From: Bordetella genomosp. 13
Lineage (GTDB): Bacteria; Pseudomonadota; Gammaproteobacteria; Burkholderiales; Burkholderiaceae_B
DNA length: 64,000 nt
NCBI RefSeq assembly: GCF_007679965.1
Contig: NZ_VEHL01000006.1
Coordinates: forward strand, 1-64,000
Direction: 5' to 3'
Part shown: piece after piece, positions 16,141 to 25,295 of the stretch
How positions within the stretch are numbered: the stretch's first letter is position 1
How the letters are laid out: every line of letters starts with the position of its first letter
Translations under genes and position numbers: made by a program
Notes under the pieces: generated by a model
Told to the model about the DNA's origin: nothing
The model's database searches: none
What the model saw: the letters and a program-made list of their open reading frames with translations, nothing else

Positions 16141-17548
16141 CGCGGCTGCACGGCCGGAAGGCGCCGCCTCGCACTGGCTGGCCGAGGCCGTGCGGCTGCG
16201 CGAAGCGCATTGGGGGCCGCTGGAAGACGCCGACGCGGTGCGCCAGGCGCGCCTGGCCGGCGGCACGCTGGTCTCGCGCATCCTGCTGCGAGCGCACCTG
16301 TTGGCGCGCCGCGAGGGCCTGGACGTTTTGCTGGGCCGCTGGCGCCAGGGCGCCGCGCTCACCTTCATCCTGCTGGTGCTGGCCACGCTGCTGGCCGGCG
16401 CGGGCGCCGCGCTGGGCGCCCTCGGCGACGGCAGCCGGCCCGTGAACGTGTTGTGGGCCGGCTCGGCGCTGCTGGGACTGCATGCGCTGATGTTCGTGCT
16501 GTGGCTGGCCACTTTCGCCATCCGCCGCACGGGGGCCACGGGCCTGGGCCGGCTGTGGCTGTGGACAACCCGTAAGTTGGCGCGCGGCCCCGATTCCGCG
16601 CTGGTGCCGCAGGCGCTCCTGAACCTGCTGGCCCGCGCCGGCGCGCTGCGCTGGCTGTTCGGCGCGGCCAGCCACCTGCTGTGGCTGGCCGCGCTGTGCG
16701 CCGCGCTGGCCGTGCTGCTGGCCATGCTGTCCACCGCCAGCTACCGCTTCGTGTGGGCCACGACGCTGCTGCAGCCCGATACCTTCGTGCGGCTGGTGGC
16801 GGCGCTGGGCTGGCTGCCGGCGCAGCTGGGCTTCAGCACGCCGGATCCCGCCATGGTGCGGGCCAGCGACGGCGTGCAGGCCCTGCCCGCCGGCGCGCAG
16901 GCGCAGTGGGCCGTGTGGCTGCTGGGCCTGGTGGTGTGCTATGGCATCGTGCCGCGCCTGCTGGCGGGACTGGTGTGCATGATCATGGCGGCGCGTGCGC
17001 TGCGCCGCCTGCGCATCGAGCCCGAACTGCCCGGCTATGCGGCCCTGCGCGATCGCCTGCAGCCGCCCGCGGAATCCATCGGACTGGACCAGCCCGCCGG
17101 ACCACTGCGCACCCCGGCCGTGGTCGCCGCGCAGGCCTTGCCCGACCTGGCCGGCCATGCCGTGCTGGCCGGCATCGAGCTGCCGCCCGGCACGCCCTGG
17201 CCGCCCGAGCCGCTGCCCGAGCAGGCGCACGACGCGGGCATCCTGGACACACGCGAGCAGCGCAATGCACTGCTGGACGCGCTGGCGCGCAGCGCCGCGC
17301 CGCGGCTGCTGCTGGCCTGCGATGCACACCAGACCCCCGACCGCGGCACCCTGGCGTTGATCGCCGACCTGTCCGGCAAGGCGGCGCAGACGCGCGTATG
17401 GCTGTCGGCCGGCTTCGACGACCCGGCGTCCGCCGACCGCAGCGCGACCTGGCGCGCCCGCCTGCAGGAGGCGGGCCTGCCGCCCGAGGCGATCCTGGCG
17501 GACTCGGATGCGCCGCTGCAATGGCTGGCGTCGACGGCGCAGGCCTGA
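16127..17548 (+). CDS. DUF2868 membrane protein (473 aa)
   Basis: Integral membrane protein of the DUF2868 family; function unknown. Several hydrophobic segments are visible: about 85-110 (TFILLVLATLLAGAG), 118-140, 185-215 (LLWLAALCAALAVLLAML), and 260-285. They are joined by soluble loops and followed by a soluble C-terminal domain of about 170 residues. In other proteobacteria this family is typically encoded directly next to the DUF3482 GTPase, as I recall it. Here the GTPase gene is 6 kb downstream at 23689. The start at 16127 is inside the YkvA-like gene, out of frame; the reading frame is open further upstream but that part is a shadow of the YkvA-like gene. Confidence 0.8.
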   Translation: MPPPDAAARPEGAASHWLAEAVRLREAHWGPLEDADAVRQARLAGGTLVSRILLRAHLLARREGLDVLLGRWRQGAALTFILLVLATLLAGAGAALGALGDGSRPVNVLWAGSALLGLHALMFVLWLATFAIRRTGATGLGRLWLWTTRKLARGPDSALVPQALLNLLARAGALRWLFGAASHLLWLAALCAALAVLLAMLSTASYRFVWATTLLQPDTFVRLVAALGWLPAQLGFSTPDPAMVRASDGVQALPAGAQAQWAVWLLGLVVCYGIVPRLLAGLVCMIMAARALRRLRIEPELPGYAALRDRLQPPAESIGLDQPAGPLRTPAVVAAQALPDLAGHAVLAGIELPPGTPWPPEPLPEQAHDAGILDTREQRNALLDALARSAAPRLLLACDAHQTPDRGTLALIADLSGKAAQTRVWLSAGFDDPASADRSATWRARLQEAGLPPEAILADSDAPLQWLASTAQA

Positions 17549-17612
17549 ATGCGATTCGCGGTTCCTGGGCGTGGACCGTAAAAACAACAGGCTTCGACGA
17601 ATTCGCGGAACC

Positions 17613-17651
17613 TTGCGCTGGATCAAATATCCCTACTCGAAATAGGGGTAT
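17613..17651 (+). promoter_or_regulatory. FNR-like site and inverted repeat before fnr
   Basis: TTGCGCTGGATCAA (17613-17626) keeps one perfect FNR half site (ATCAA) and TTG of the other. Directly after it, ATATCCCTA and TAGGGGTAT (17627-17651, 7-base centre) form an inverted repeat with 8 of 9 pairs. Both lie 37-75 bases before the fnr-type gene, a fitting place for autoregulation or a second regulator. Confidence 0.45.
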
Positions 17652-17687
17652 GATGGTGACGACTCAGCGCCTCTCCAGGCTTACGCC

Positions 17688-18419
17688 ATGCTCCCCCTGA
17701 CCCTTTCCGCTTGCCCCGACGCTCCCCGGTCGGCCGATCCCGTCGCGTGCTCGAATTGCGCGCTGCGCGACGTCTGCATGCCCGACGACCTGACGCCGGC
17801 GGACTTCGAGCGCCTGGACGCGCTGGTCTGCGCCTCGCGCAAGATCACGCGCGGCCAGACGCTGTATCGCCAGGGCGACGCCTTCCGCAACCTGTATGCG
17901 ATCAAGGCGGGGGCTTTCAAGACGGTGGTCACGCTGCGCGACGGCCGCGAGCAGATCACGGGGTTCCACATCGCGGGCGAACCGCTGGGCCTGGATGGGA
18001 TCCATGCCAGCGAACACACCGCCGACGCGGTGGCGCTGGAAGACGGCATGCTGTGCATCATTCCCTACGGCCGGCTCGAGCGCCTGTGCGCCGAGATGCG
18101 CGCCATGCAGCGCCACCTGCATCGCCTGATGAGCGGCGAGATCGTGCGCGCCTCGCAACTGATGGCGCTGCTGGGCAGCATGCGCGCCGAGGAACGCGTG
18201 TCGGCCTTCCTGCTGAACCTCTCGCAACGGCTGCGCACGCTGCGCCATGCCGACATGGAATTCAAGTTGCGCATGTCCCGCGAAGAGATCGGCAGCTATC
18301 TGGGCATGAAACTGGAAACGGTCAGCCGCATGCTGTCGCGCTTCCAGGACGAGCAACTTATCGAGGTACGCGGCAAGCAGATCCGCATCCTCGACGCCGA
18401 AGGCCTGCAGCGCGTCTAG
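17688..18419 (+). CDS. fnr: FNR-type oxygen-responsive regulator (243 aa)
   Basis: Crp/Fnr-family regulator that should bind a [4Fe-4S] cluster and switch genes when oxygen falls. The cysteine set of E. coli FNR is present: CSNCALRDVC supplies the three N-terminal ligands (C-x2-C-x5-C), and the Cys of GMLCIIPY stands where FNR has Cys122. The sensor beta-roll covers about 35-150. The DNA-binding helix has REEIGSYLGMKLETVSRMLSRF with the E-x-x-S-R contact residues of FNR, so it should recognise TTGAT-N4-ATCAA sites. The Bordetella relative is called BtrA. The length is normal. A terminator follows, so the downstream symporter gene probably has its own promoter. Confidence 0.92.
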   Translation: MLPLTLSACPDAPRSADPVACSNCALRDVCMPDDLTPADFERLDALVCASRKITRGQTLYRQGDAFRNLYAIKAGAFKTVVTLRDGREQITGFHIAGEPLGLDGIHASEHTADAVALEDGMLCIIPYGRLERLCAEMRAMQRHLHRLMSGEIVRASQLMALLGSMRAEERVSAFLLNLSQRLRTLRHADMEFKLRMSREEIGSYLGMKLETVSRMLSRFQDEQLIEVRGKQIRILDAEGLQRV

Positions 18420-18486
18420 CCCGAGGCCTGAAAAGGTCGTTCATCCCGCACGCCGCGAACCCGGCCGACACGCCTGGTCACAGCCT

Positions 18487-18509
18487 GGTGCGCGGTTGCG
18501 CCCCTTTTT
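18487..18509 (+). terminator. probable terminator of fnr
   Basis: GGTGCGC and GCGCCCC form a stem with one mismatch around GGTT, followed by five T. It lies 68 bp after the fnr stop. Confidence 0.6.
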
Positions 18510-18540
18510 AACGTGGCGTTCAGTTCCAAGGAATAACGTA

Positions 18541-18752
18541 GCCACATACACAAATGTGGCCCGGGCAATCGTGCCCGGTGGCGTGCTTCACCGCGCCGTC
18601 CGCACGGCGAAGTGAAGGCAGCGCACAGGCGCAAGGTCCGCTATCCGCGCTCCGAGTGCACCGTGGCTGCCCATCGCATCCGCCGTTCGGCAGCGTTTCC
18701 CGAGCCTGGCCGGATGCGTTGCTCGCCTTGCCTTCCCAAAAGGAACGAGAGC
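18541..18752 (+). ncRNA. structured 5' leader of the MFS symporter gene, candidate cis-regulatory RNA
   Basis: A gene-free stretch with four clear foldings in a row. P1 is GCCACAT/ATGTGGC (18541-18560). P2 is CCGGGCA/TGCCCGG around ATCG (18561-18578). P3 is a two-part hairpin, CTTCAC/GTGAAG outside CGCCGT/ACGGCG (18586-18617). P4 is CGCATCCG/CGGATGCG (18675-18682 and 18711-18718) enclosing a small hairpin. P1 and P2 abut without a gap, suggesting coaxial stacking. The ribosome-binding AGGA of the symporter gene lies at the 3' end. I do not recognise a known riboswitch class. An alternative is a small RNA gene or a set of DNA-binding palindromes. Confidence 0.5.
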
Positions 18753-20063
18753 ATGCAACAGTCTGCATCGGCGCAGCGGCCTTCCGGGCTCGCGTTGGCG
18801 CGCATGGTCGTCCGCGTGACGGCCGGCAATTTCCTCGAACAGTTCGACTTCTTCCTGTTCGGCTTCTACGCGACCCAGATCGCGGCGGTGTTCTTTCCCG
18901 CCAGCAGCGAGTTCGCGTCGCTGATGCAGACCTTCGCCGTGTTCGGCGCGGGCTTCCTGATGCGGCCGCTGGGCGCGGTCGTGCTGGGCGCCTACATCGA
19001 CCGCGTGGGACGCCGCAAGGGGCTGATCGTGACGCTGTCGCTGATGGCCAGCGGCACGATCCTGATCGCCTTCGTGCCGGGCCACGAGACGCTGGGCGCG
19101 CTGGCGCCGCTGCTGGTGCTGGCCGGCCGGCTGCTGCAGGGCTTCTCGGCGGGGGCGGAGCTGGGCGGCGTGTCGGTCTATCTTTCGGAGATGGCCACGC
19201 CGGGCCGCAAGGGCTTCTACACCAGCTGGCAGTCGGGCAGCCAGCAGGTGTCCATCGTGGTGGCCGCCGCGCTGGGCTTCGCGTTGAACCACTGGATGGA
19301 TACCGCCACCATCGCGGCCTGGGGCTGGCGCGTGCCGTTCTTCGTGGGCTGCATGATCATCCCGTTCATCTTCATGCTGCGCCGCAGCCTGGAGGAGACC
19401 GAAGCTTTCAAGACCCGCACGCATCGCCCCGACCTGCGCGAATCGTGGCTGTCGCTGGTGCAGAACTGGAAGCTGATGCTGGGCGGCGCGCTGCTGGTGG
19501 CGATGACCACCACGGCGTTCTACCTGATCACCGTCTACGCGCCCACGTTCGGCAAGAGCGTGCTGCACCTGAGCACCTCCGACAGCCTGCTGGTGACGCT
19601 GTGCGTGGGCGTGTCAAACTTCATCTGGCTGCCCATCGGCGGGGCGCTGTCGGATCGCATCGGCCGCAAGCCCGTGCTGCTGGCGATGACCGCGCTGACC
19701 ATCGTCAGCGCCTATCCGGCGCTGTCGTACCTGGCCGATGGCCCCACCTTCGGCAAGATGCTGGGCGTGCTGCTGTGGCTGTCGTTCCTGTACGGCATCT
19801 ACAACGGCGCGATGGTGGTGGCGTTGACGGAAGTGATGCCGGCCGCGGTGCGCGTGGCGGGCTTCTCGGTGGCCTACAGCCTGGCCACGGCGATCTTCGG
19901 CGGCTTCACGCCCGAGATCGCCACGGGCCTCATCCACGTCACGGGCGACCGCGCGGCGCCCGGCTGGTGGGTGACGATCGCCGCGGCCTGCGCGTTCGGC
20001 GCTACGCTGGCCCTGTACGGGCGCCGCGGCACGCAAGCGCCTGCCAGCGCGCCCGCCCACTGA
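18753..20063 (+). CDS. MFS citrate/tricarballylate-type proton symporter (436 aa)
   Basis: Twelve-helix major facilitator of the metabolite:proton symporter branch, close in pattern to the citrate (CitA/CitH) and tricarballylate (TcuC) carriers. Typical pieces are [15 protein letters not shown] in helix 1, the loop RVGRRKGLI between helices 2 and 3, [24 protein letters not shown] in helices 4-5, and [12 protein letters not shown] in the second half. The ATG at 18753 has AAAAGGA upstream; the frame is open further up through the structured leader but that part is not protein-like. A ModA-like binding protein gene follows after 35 bp in the same direction, an unusual partner for an MFS carrier. 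Confidence 0.88.
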   Translation: MQQSASAQRPSGLALARMVVRVTAGNFLEQFDFFLFGFYATQIAAVFFPASSEFASLMQTFAVFGAGFLMRPLGAVVLGAYIDRVGRRKGLIVTLSLMASGTILIAFVPGHETLGALAPLLVLAGRLLQGFSAGAELGGVSVYLSEMATPGRKGFYTSWQSGSQQVSIVVAAALGFALNHWMDTATIAAWGWRVPFFVGCMIIPFIFMLRRSLEETEAFKTRTHRPDLRESWLSLVQNWKLMLGGALLVAMTTTAFYLITVYAPTFGKSVLHLSTSDSLLVTLCVGVSNFIWLPIGGALSDRIGRKPVLLAMTALTIVSAYPALSYLADGPTFGKMLGVLLWLSFLYGIYNGAMVVALTEVMPAAVRVAGFSVAYSLATAIFGGFTPEIATGLIHVTGDRAAPGWWVTIAAACAFGATLALYGRRGTQAPASAPAH

Positions 20064-20098
20064 AGACCACGCAGGCTTTTCACACGACTGGAGCAGAC

Positions 20099-20887
20099 AT
20101 GAAGAGAATCCATTTTCGCGCCCTGTCCCTGGCGGGGACGCTGTTGGCATCCTCGCTGGCCTTGCCCGCCGTCCACGCGGCGGAACTGCACGTGCTGATC
20201 TCCGGCGGCTTCTCGGCCGCCTACGAGGAACTGGGCAAGGAGTTCACCAAGGCCACGGGCAACACGCTGGTCACCGAGCACGGTCCGTCGATGGGCACGA
20301 CGCACCAGGCGATTCCCAACCGCCTGTCGCGCCATGAGCCCGCGGACGTGGTCATCATGGTGGGCTACGCGCTGGACGACCTGGTGAAGAAGGGCCAGGT
20401 GGATGCCGCCTCGCGCGTCGAGCTGGCCGATTCGCGCATCGGCATGGTGGTGCGCAAGGGACAGGCCAAGCCGGACATCTCCACCGAGGAAGGCCTGAAG
20501 AAGGCCTTGCTGGCCACCAAGTCGTTCGCCTATTCCGACAGCGCCAGCGGCGTCTACATCGAGCGCGAGATGCTGAAGAAGCTGGGCATCGAAGACCAGG
20601 TCAAGGACAAGGGCCACAAGGTGCAGCGCATCCCGGTGGCCTCGCAGGTCGCCGCGGGCAAGTACGCCCTGGGCTTCCAGCAGGTGGCCGAACTGCTGCC
20701 CGAGAAGGGCGTGACCTTCGTCGGCAAGGTGCCCGACTCCGTGCAGTCGGTCACGCGCTACGCGGGCGGCGTGCCCAGCGAATCGAAGCACGCAAAGGAA
20801 GCCGCGGACCTGTTGAAGTTCCTGGCTTCGCCGCAGGCCCAGGCCACCCTCAGGAAGACGGGCCTGGATTCCATCGCCGCGAACTGA
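20099..20887 (+). CDS. ModA-like periplasmic substrate-binding protein (262 aa)
   Basis: Periplasmic binding protein of the molybdate-binding (ModA) fold. A signal peptide of about 28 residues ends in AVHAAE. The fold starts LHVLISGGFSAAYEELGKEF and contains EHGPSMGTTHQAI, DVVIMVGYALDDLV, SDSASGVYIEREMLKKLGI and an LLPEKGVTFVGKVPDSVQ segment. The ModA family includes many proteins that bind organic anions rather than molybdate. The ligand here is more likely the di- or tricarboxylate carried by the adjacent symporter, since no ModB or ModC gene is near. GGAG precedes the ATG at 20099. Confidence 0.85.
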   Translation: MKRIHFRALSLAGTLLASSLALPAVHAAELHVLISGGFSAAYEELGKEFTKATGNTLVTEHGPSMGTTHQAIPNRLSRHEPADVVIMVGYALDDLVKKGQVDAASRVELADSRIGMVVRKGQAKPDISTEEGLKKALLATKSFAYSDSASGVYIEREMLKKLGIEDQVKDKGHKVQRIPVASQVAAGKYALGFQQVAELLPEKGVTFVGKVPDSVQSVTRYAGGVPSESKHAKEAADLLKFLASPQAQATLRKTGLDSIAAN

Positions 20888-20907
20888 GCGCGTGCGGCGC
20901 GGGCGCC

Positions 20908-21909
20908 TCAGCGCCCGCCCGCCAGCCAGTCGCGCCGCACCAGGAAGTCCGCGTACAGGCGCGCCTCGGCCGACCCTGGCTCGGGCTGCCAGGCATAGCG
21001 CCAGGCGGCGTTGGGCGGCATGGACATCAGGATGGACTCGGTGCGCCCGCCGCTCTGCAGGCCGAACAGCGTGCCGCGATCCAGCACCAGGTTGAACTCG
21101 ACGTAGCGGCCGCGCCGGTAGGCCTGGAAGTCGCGCTCGTGCTGGCCGTAGGGCGTGTCGCGGCGCTGCGTCGCGATGGGCAGATAGGCCCCCAGGAAGG
21201 CGTCGCCCACGCTGCGCAGCAGCGAGAAGTCGCCATCGAAGCCCAGCTCGCAGAAGTCGTCGAAGAAGATACCGCCCACGCCGCGCGGCTCGCCGCGGTG
21301 CGGCAGGTAGAAGTAGTCGTCGCACCACAGCTTGAAGCTGCGGTAGAGATCCGAGCCATACGGCGCCAGCGCATCGCGACAGGCGCGGTGGAAATGCCTT
21401 GCATCGTCCTCGAAGCCGTAGTGCGGCGTCAGGTCCATGCCGCCGCCGAACCACCACACGGGGGGATGGCCCTTGGACTGCGCGCAGAACAGCCGCACGT
21501 TCATGTGCACGGTCGGGCAGTACGGATTGCGAGGATGCAGCACCAGCGACACGCCCAGCGCCTCGAAGGCGCGGCCCGCCAGGTGCGTACGGCCGGCGCT
21601 GGCGGACGGCGGCAACGCATCGCCGCGCACGTGCGAGAAGTTCACGCCGCCGCGCTCGAAGAACCCGCCGTTCTCGATCACGCACGAACGGCCCTGGCCG
21701 CGCAGCGCCTCGCCCGCGGGCCGGGCCCACTCGTCGACCTCGAAGGGTTCGCCGTCGAACTCGGAGAGCGCCGCCACGATGCGCTGCTGCAGGTCGACCA
21801 GATAGCCGCGCACGGCCAGCACGTCGATGTTGTCGTCCGCGGCGACGCCGATCGGCGCGATCCGCCGGCCCAGCGCATGGTGGGCCTGTTCAGGAAGTGG
21901 GAGTGCCAT
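20908..21909 (-). CDS. hemF: oxygen-dependent coproporphyrinogen III oxidase (333 aa)
   Basis: Converts coproporphyrinogen III to protoporphyrinogen IX by oxidative decarboxylation, the aerobic step of haem synthesis, in the cytoplasm. The sequence is colinear with Hem[57 protein letters not shown] and [14 protein letters not shown] are all recognisable. The length is slightly above the usual 300 because of an N-terminal extension of about 30 residues. The ATG at 21909 lies within the end of the desaturase gene (20-bp overlap), so the two may be cotranscribed. Its nearness to fnr fits oxygen-linked haem metabolism, but no FNR site was seen before it. Confidence 0.95.
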   Translation of the reverse strand: MALPLPEQAHHALGRRIAPIGVAADDNIDVLAVRGYLVDLQQRIVAALSEFDGEPFEVDEWARPAGEALRGQGRSCVIENGGFFERGGVNFSHVRGDALPPSASAGRTHLAGRAFEALGVSLVLHPRNPYCPTVHMNVRLFCAQSKGHPPVWWFGGGMDLTPHYGFEDDARHFHRACRDALAPYGSDLYRSFKLWCDDYFYLPHRGEPRGVGGIFFDDFCELGFDGDFSLLRSVGDAFLGAYLPIATQRRDTPYGQHERDFQAYRRGRYVEFNLVLDRGTLFGLQSGGRTESILMSMPPNAAWRYAWQPEPGSAEARLYADFLVRRDWLAGGR

Positions 21910-22954
21910 GGAAGTCGGTCCATTGATGAGTACGCAGGTCGTACAACTTGCAGCGCCGGGCGGTGTCCCGATACCAGCGCAGCGAGAACGGCTGGATGAC
22001 GATGCGGTCCGGCAGCATGTGCTCCAGCGTGCGCTGCGCCGCGTCCAGGCGGTACAGCGGAATGCTCATGTCCACGTGGTGCGCCGTGTGTTCCATGATG
22101 TGATGCAGCAGGGCGCCCAGCGGCCGTGGAAAGGTCAGGTGCACGGTGGTGGACACGAAGGGCTGCGCCCGCCCCCATTGCGTGCGATCGTCGTACCAGC
22201 CCACGCGCACGTGGGTGTGATGGGCATACAGCACGAAGCCCACCAGGGTGCACCAGACGAAGAACGGCAAGGCCACGCACAGGACCAGCAGCAGCGGCAC
22301 GGATTGCCCCGTGGCCAGCGAGGCCCAGCACGCCAGGCCTACGGCGGATGCGCCGAATACTGCTACCAGCAGGCAGTCGCGCAGGAACACGGGGCGGCGC
22401 GTCGGCATCGAGGCGCGGCTGGGAAAGAACAGCCGCCGCCACCAGATCTCGATCATGTAGTACAGCCCTGGCGCCCAGCCGCTGCGGTAGACGCGTTCCA
22501 TCCACCGGCGATGCCGCGGCAGGGCGTCGAACTCGGCTTGCGTCAGCGGCGCCCAGACGAAGTCGAAGCCCTTCAGGTTGGTGTAGCCGTGGTGCACGAC
22601 GTTGTGGCCCACTTCCCACAGGCTGTACGGCGTGAGGGACGGCAAAAAGGCGATGCGGCCCAGCCAGCGGTTCAGCCGGCGCGACGGCGTCAGGCTCTGG
22701 TGGCAGGCGTCGTGCGCGATGATGAAGAGGCGTCCGATGACCAGTCCCGCGGCGATGCCGCAGGCGATCTTCAGCAGTACGCTTTCCGCCAGCACCACGC
22801 CGGCCAGCGCCGCCGCCAGCAGCGCATAGTCCAGCAGCAACAGCAGCACGGGATACGCGTACGTGCGCGTCACCAGCGGCGCCAGCCAGTCGCGCAGCAC
22901 CTTGCGGTGCGGCAACGGCGCGCCGGGCGGGACCGGCTCGTGGAAATGCGTCAT
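21890..22954 (-). CDS. membrane fatty-acid desaturase (354 aa)
   Basis: Integral membrane di-iron desaturase. The three histidine boxes are present: HDACHQS (about residue 81), HNVVHH (about 117) and HTAHHVD after HHIME (about 290). Two long hydrophobic regions flank the first box ([22 protein letters not shown], then a second pair) and another pair lies at about 200-245. It probably introduces a double bond into a lipid acyl chain or modifies a related lipid such as a carotenoid or hopanoid; the sequence does not decide. The start is preceded by GAGG-like sequence within the ompW end region. It overlaps hemF downstream. Confidence 0.85.
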   Translation of the reverse strand: MTHFHEPVPPGAPLPHRKVLRDWLAPLVTRTYAYPVLLLLLDYALLAAALAGVVLAESVLLKIACGIAAGLVIGRLFIIAHDACHQSLTPSRRLNRWLGRIAFLPSLTPYSLWEVGHNVVHHGYTNLKGFDFVWAPLTQAEFDALPRHRRWMERVYRSGWAPGLYYMIEIWWRRLFFPSRASMPTRRPVFLRDCLLVAVFGASAVGLACWASLATGQSVPLLLVLCVALPFFVWCTLVGFVLYAHHTHVRVGWYDDRTQWGRAQPFVSTTVHLTFPRPLGALLHHIMEHTAHHVDMSIPLYRLDAAQRTLEHMLPDRIVIQPFSLRWYRDTARRCKLYDLRTHQWTDFHGTPTS

Positions 22955-22966
22955 GTCCCGCCGACC

Positions 22967-23578
22967 TCAGAAGCGCCGGCCGATGCCCACGCCGACCAGC
23001 CAGGGATCGATCTTCAGCGTGCCCAGCGAGGCGCCCGCCAGCGAGGCATCGGTGCGGATCCACAGCTTCTTCACGTCGACGTTCATGAACCAGTCGTCGT
23101 CCAGGCCGATGTCCATGCCCAGCTGCAGCGCGGGGCCGAAGCTGTCGCGGTCGATGCGTACGCGCTGGCCCCCCGCGGACAGGCTGTTGTCGTAGAAGCG
23201 CGTGTAGTTGACGCCCGCGCCCGCATAGGGCCGAAAGCGCCCGTCCGGGTTGAAGTGGTATTGCAGCGTCAACGTGGGCGGCAGCAGGCTGACCTTGCCG
23301 AGGCTGCCCGCGCTGGAGGCGAGGCGGTGGCGCGTGGTGCCCAGGATCAGTTCGGCGCCCAGGTGGTCCGTGAACATGTAGGTCAGGTCCAGTTCGGGCA
23401 CGGTGGACTGTTTGACACCCGCGTCCAGCGCTGACAACGTATCGTTGGTCGACACGTCCGGCGCCACGTGCAGGACGCGCAACCGGACCAGGACGTCGCC
23501 CTGGGCTGCCACGGCATTTCCACCGGCCAATGCCAGCAGGGCGGCCGCGCAGGCTATTCTGATGCTCTTCATGTTCAT
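22967..23578 (-). CDS. ompW: OmpW-family outer membrane protein (203 aa)
   Basis: Eight-stranded outer membrane beta-barrel of the OmpW family, which forms a narrow hydrophobic channel. A signal peptide of about 24 residues ends in AVAAQ. Family features are GDVLVRLRVLHVAPD, a TVPELDLTYMFTDHLGAELI strand pair, LPPTLTLQYHFNPDGRFRPYAGAGVNYT, and the terminal phenylalanine (VGVGIGRRF) that signals barrel assembly. The ATG at 23578 or the one two codons later could be used. It is 12 bp before the desaturase gene in the same direction, so ompW, desaturase and hemF may form one transcript. OmpW genes are FNR-controlled in some bacteria, as is known. Confidence 0.9.
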   Translation of the reverse strand: MNMKSIRIACAAALLALAGGNAVAAQGDVLVRLRVLHVAPDVSTNDTLSALDAGVKQSTVPELDLTYMFTDHLGAELILGTTRHRLASSAGSLGKVSLLPPTLTLQYHFNPDGRFRPYAGAGVNYTRFYDNSLSAGGQRVRIDRDSFGPALQLGMDIGLDDDWFMNVDVKKLWIRTDASLAGASLGTLKIDPWLVGVGIGRRF

Positions 23579-23688
23579 GACTACGCTCTCGTTGAGGATG
23601 CAGCCATCATTCCATCGGCGCCCTGGCGGCGCCTTGCGGCAGATCAAGTTTTCCACGCCCGGCCCGCGCGCGGCCTCGGAGCGCGCCC

Positions 23689-25086
23689 ATGGCTGAGGCG
23701 CCATTGAAGATCGCGGTGGTGGGCCACACCAACACCGGCAAGACCTCGCTGTTGCGCACGCTGACGCGCGATCCCGCGTTCGGCCAGGTGGCCGACTCGG
23801 CGGGCACCACGCGCCACGTCGAGGGCGTGCGGCTGGCCGCGGGCGACGACGCCACGGTCGAGTGGTACGACACGCCGGGCATGGAAGACAGCATCGCGCT
23901 GCTCGAATACCTGGAGCGGCTGGACGACCCCGGCCAGCGGCTGGATGGCCCCGCGCGAGTGCGCCGCTTCCTGGACTCGCCCGAGGCGCGCGGCCGCTTC
24001 GAGCAGGAGGCGCGCGTGCTGGCCAAGCTGCTGGACTGCGACGCGGCGCTGTACGTCATCGATGCGCGCGATCCGGTGCTGGGCAAGCATCGCGACGAAC
24101 TGGCGCTGCTGGCCGCCTGCGGTCGGCCGCTGTTGCCCGTGCTGAATTTCGTGCAGGCGCCCGCGCATCGCGCGCAGGCCTGGCGCGACGCCATGTCGCG
24201 GCTCGGTCTGCATGCCGTGCTGGAGTTCGACACAGTGGCGCCGCCGCTGGATGGCGAGGCGCGGCTGTATGGCCGCCTGGCCATGCTGCTGCACCCGCAC
24301 GCGGACCTGCTGGAGCGCATCGCCCGGGCCCTGTCGCGGCAACGCGCGCAACGCCGCGCCGACGCCTGCCGCGTGTCCGCCGACCTGCTGATCGACGCCG
24401 CTGCGCTGCGCCTGACGGTCGCGGACGAACCCGACGCGGTGGCCGCGGCCACCGACACCCTGCGCGAGCAGGTGCGTCTGCGCGAACAGGCCGCCTCGCA
24501 AGCCCTGTTGGCGCTGTACAACTTCCGGCCTGGCGACTACGCCGCCGACGCGCTGCCGCTGGCGGGCGAACGCTGGCGCATGGATCTCTTCCATCCGCAG
24601 GCGGTGAAGGACATGGGCGTGCGCCTGGGCGTGGGCGCCGCCGCGGGCGCGATGGCCGGCGCGGCCGTCGACCTGGCCGTCGGGGGACTGAGCTTCGGCG
24701 CCGGCATGCTGCTGGGCGCGGCCGCCGGCGGCCTGTGGCAAGGCGTCAGCCAACTGGGCCAGCGCATGGCCGACCGCATGCGCGGCCATCGCGAATTGAG
24801 CGTGGACGATACCGTGCTGCGACTGCTGGCGCTACGCCAGCGGCAATTGATCCAGGCGCTGGAGCGGCGCGGCCACGCCGCGCGTGACCCCGTGCGCCTG
24901 GACCAGCCGGCCGACGACGCGTGGCGGCGCGCCGCGCTGCCGGACGCGCTGGCCGAAGCGCGCAGCCGGCCCACGTGGTCCGCGCTGAATGCGCATCACG
25001 AGGACGACGACCGCCGCAAGCTGAAGCTGGCCGAACTGGCCGATCACCTGGCGCAGGACATGGCGCAGGCCGATCCGACCGAGTGA
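23689..25086 (+). CDS. GTPase with DUF3482 domain (465 aa)
   Basis: P-loop GTPase related to the Era/EngA group with a C-terminal DUF3482 domain. The G1 loop is GHTNTGKTS (about residues 10-18), G3 is DTPGMED, and the G4 region reads VLNFVQ rather than NKxD. The second half has a helical part and a glycine/alanine-rich hydrophobic hairpin (about 310-350, GAAAGAMAGAAVDLAVGG) likely to insert in the membrane. The family is thought to work with DUF2868 membrane proteins; such a gene is at 16127, separated by fnr, the symporter, hemF, desaturase and ompW genes. The role is unknown. It stands alone, divergent from ompW. Confidence 0.85.
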   Translation: MAEAPLKIAVVGHTNTGKTSLLRTLTRDPAFGQVADSAGTTRHVEGVRLAAGDDATVEWYDTPGMEDSIALLEYLERLDDPGQRLDGPARVRRFLDSPEARGRFEQEARVLAKLLDCDAALYVIDARDPVLGKHRDELALLAACGRPLLPVLNFVQAPAHRAQAWRDAMSRLGLHAVLEFDTVAPPLDGEARLYGRLAMLLHPHADLLERIARALSRQRAQRRADACRVSADLLIDAAALRLTVADEPDAVAAATDTLREQVRLREQAASQALLALYNFRPGDYAADALPLAGERWRMDLFHPQAVKDMGVRLGVGAAAGAMAGAAVDLAVGGLSFGAGMLLGAAAGGLWQGVSQLGQRMADRMRGHRELSVDDTVLRLLALRQRQLIQALERRGHAARDPVRLDQPADDAWRRAALPDALAEARSRPTWSALNAHHEDDDRRKLKLAELADHLAQDMAQADPTE

Positions 25087-25140
25087 TAACCCCAATCCAA
25101 ATTGGTTGACGCTTAAACGTAAGATGCGACGTACATCGGC

Positions 25141-25174
25141 GCGGCCTGCAAGGTGCGGCCTGCAAGGTGCGGCC
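25141..25174 (+). repeat. 14-bp direct repeat, 2.4 copies
   Basis: GCGGCCTGCAAGGT occurs twice in a row followed by GCGGCC, in the region before the peptide-binding protein gene. It is preceded by CCAAT-N4-ATTGG (25092-25105) and TTGACG (25106-25111), which may belong to a promoter. Confidence 0.7.
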
Positions 25175-25295
25175 CCGCGGCCGCGCCGCCGGATTTGCTG
25201 GATGAGCCATGCCCCGGCCTGATGATCTCGATCGGGGAACGGGGCCCTGTCAGTTCTGCCGCGCCACCGCGCGCACCGTACGGAGCACTAGGGCT

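Noticed and set aside
20099..20887. ModA-like protein as a true molybdate-uptake gene
   Set aside because: No modB or modC gene is adjacent and the neighbour is an MFS carboxylate symporter; the fold alone does not define the ligand.
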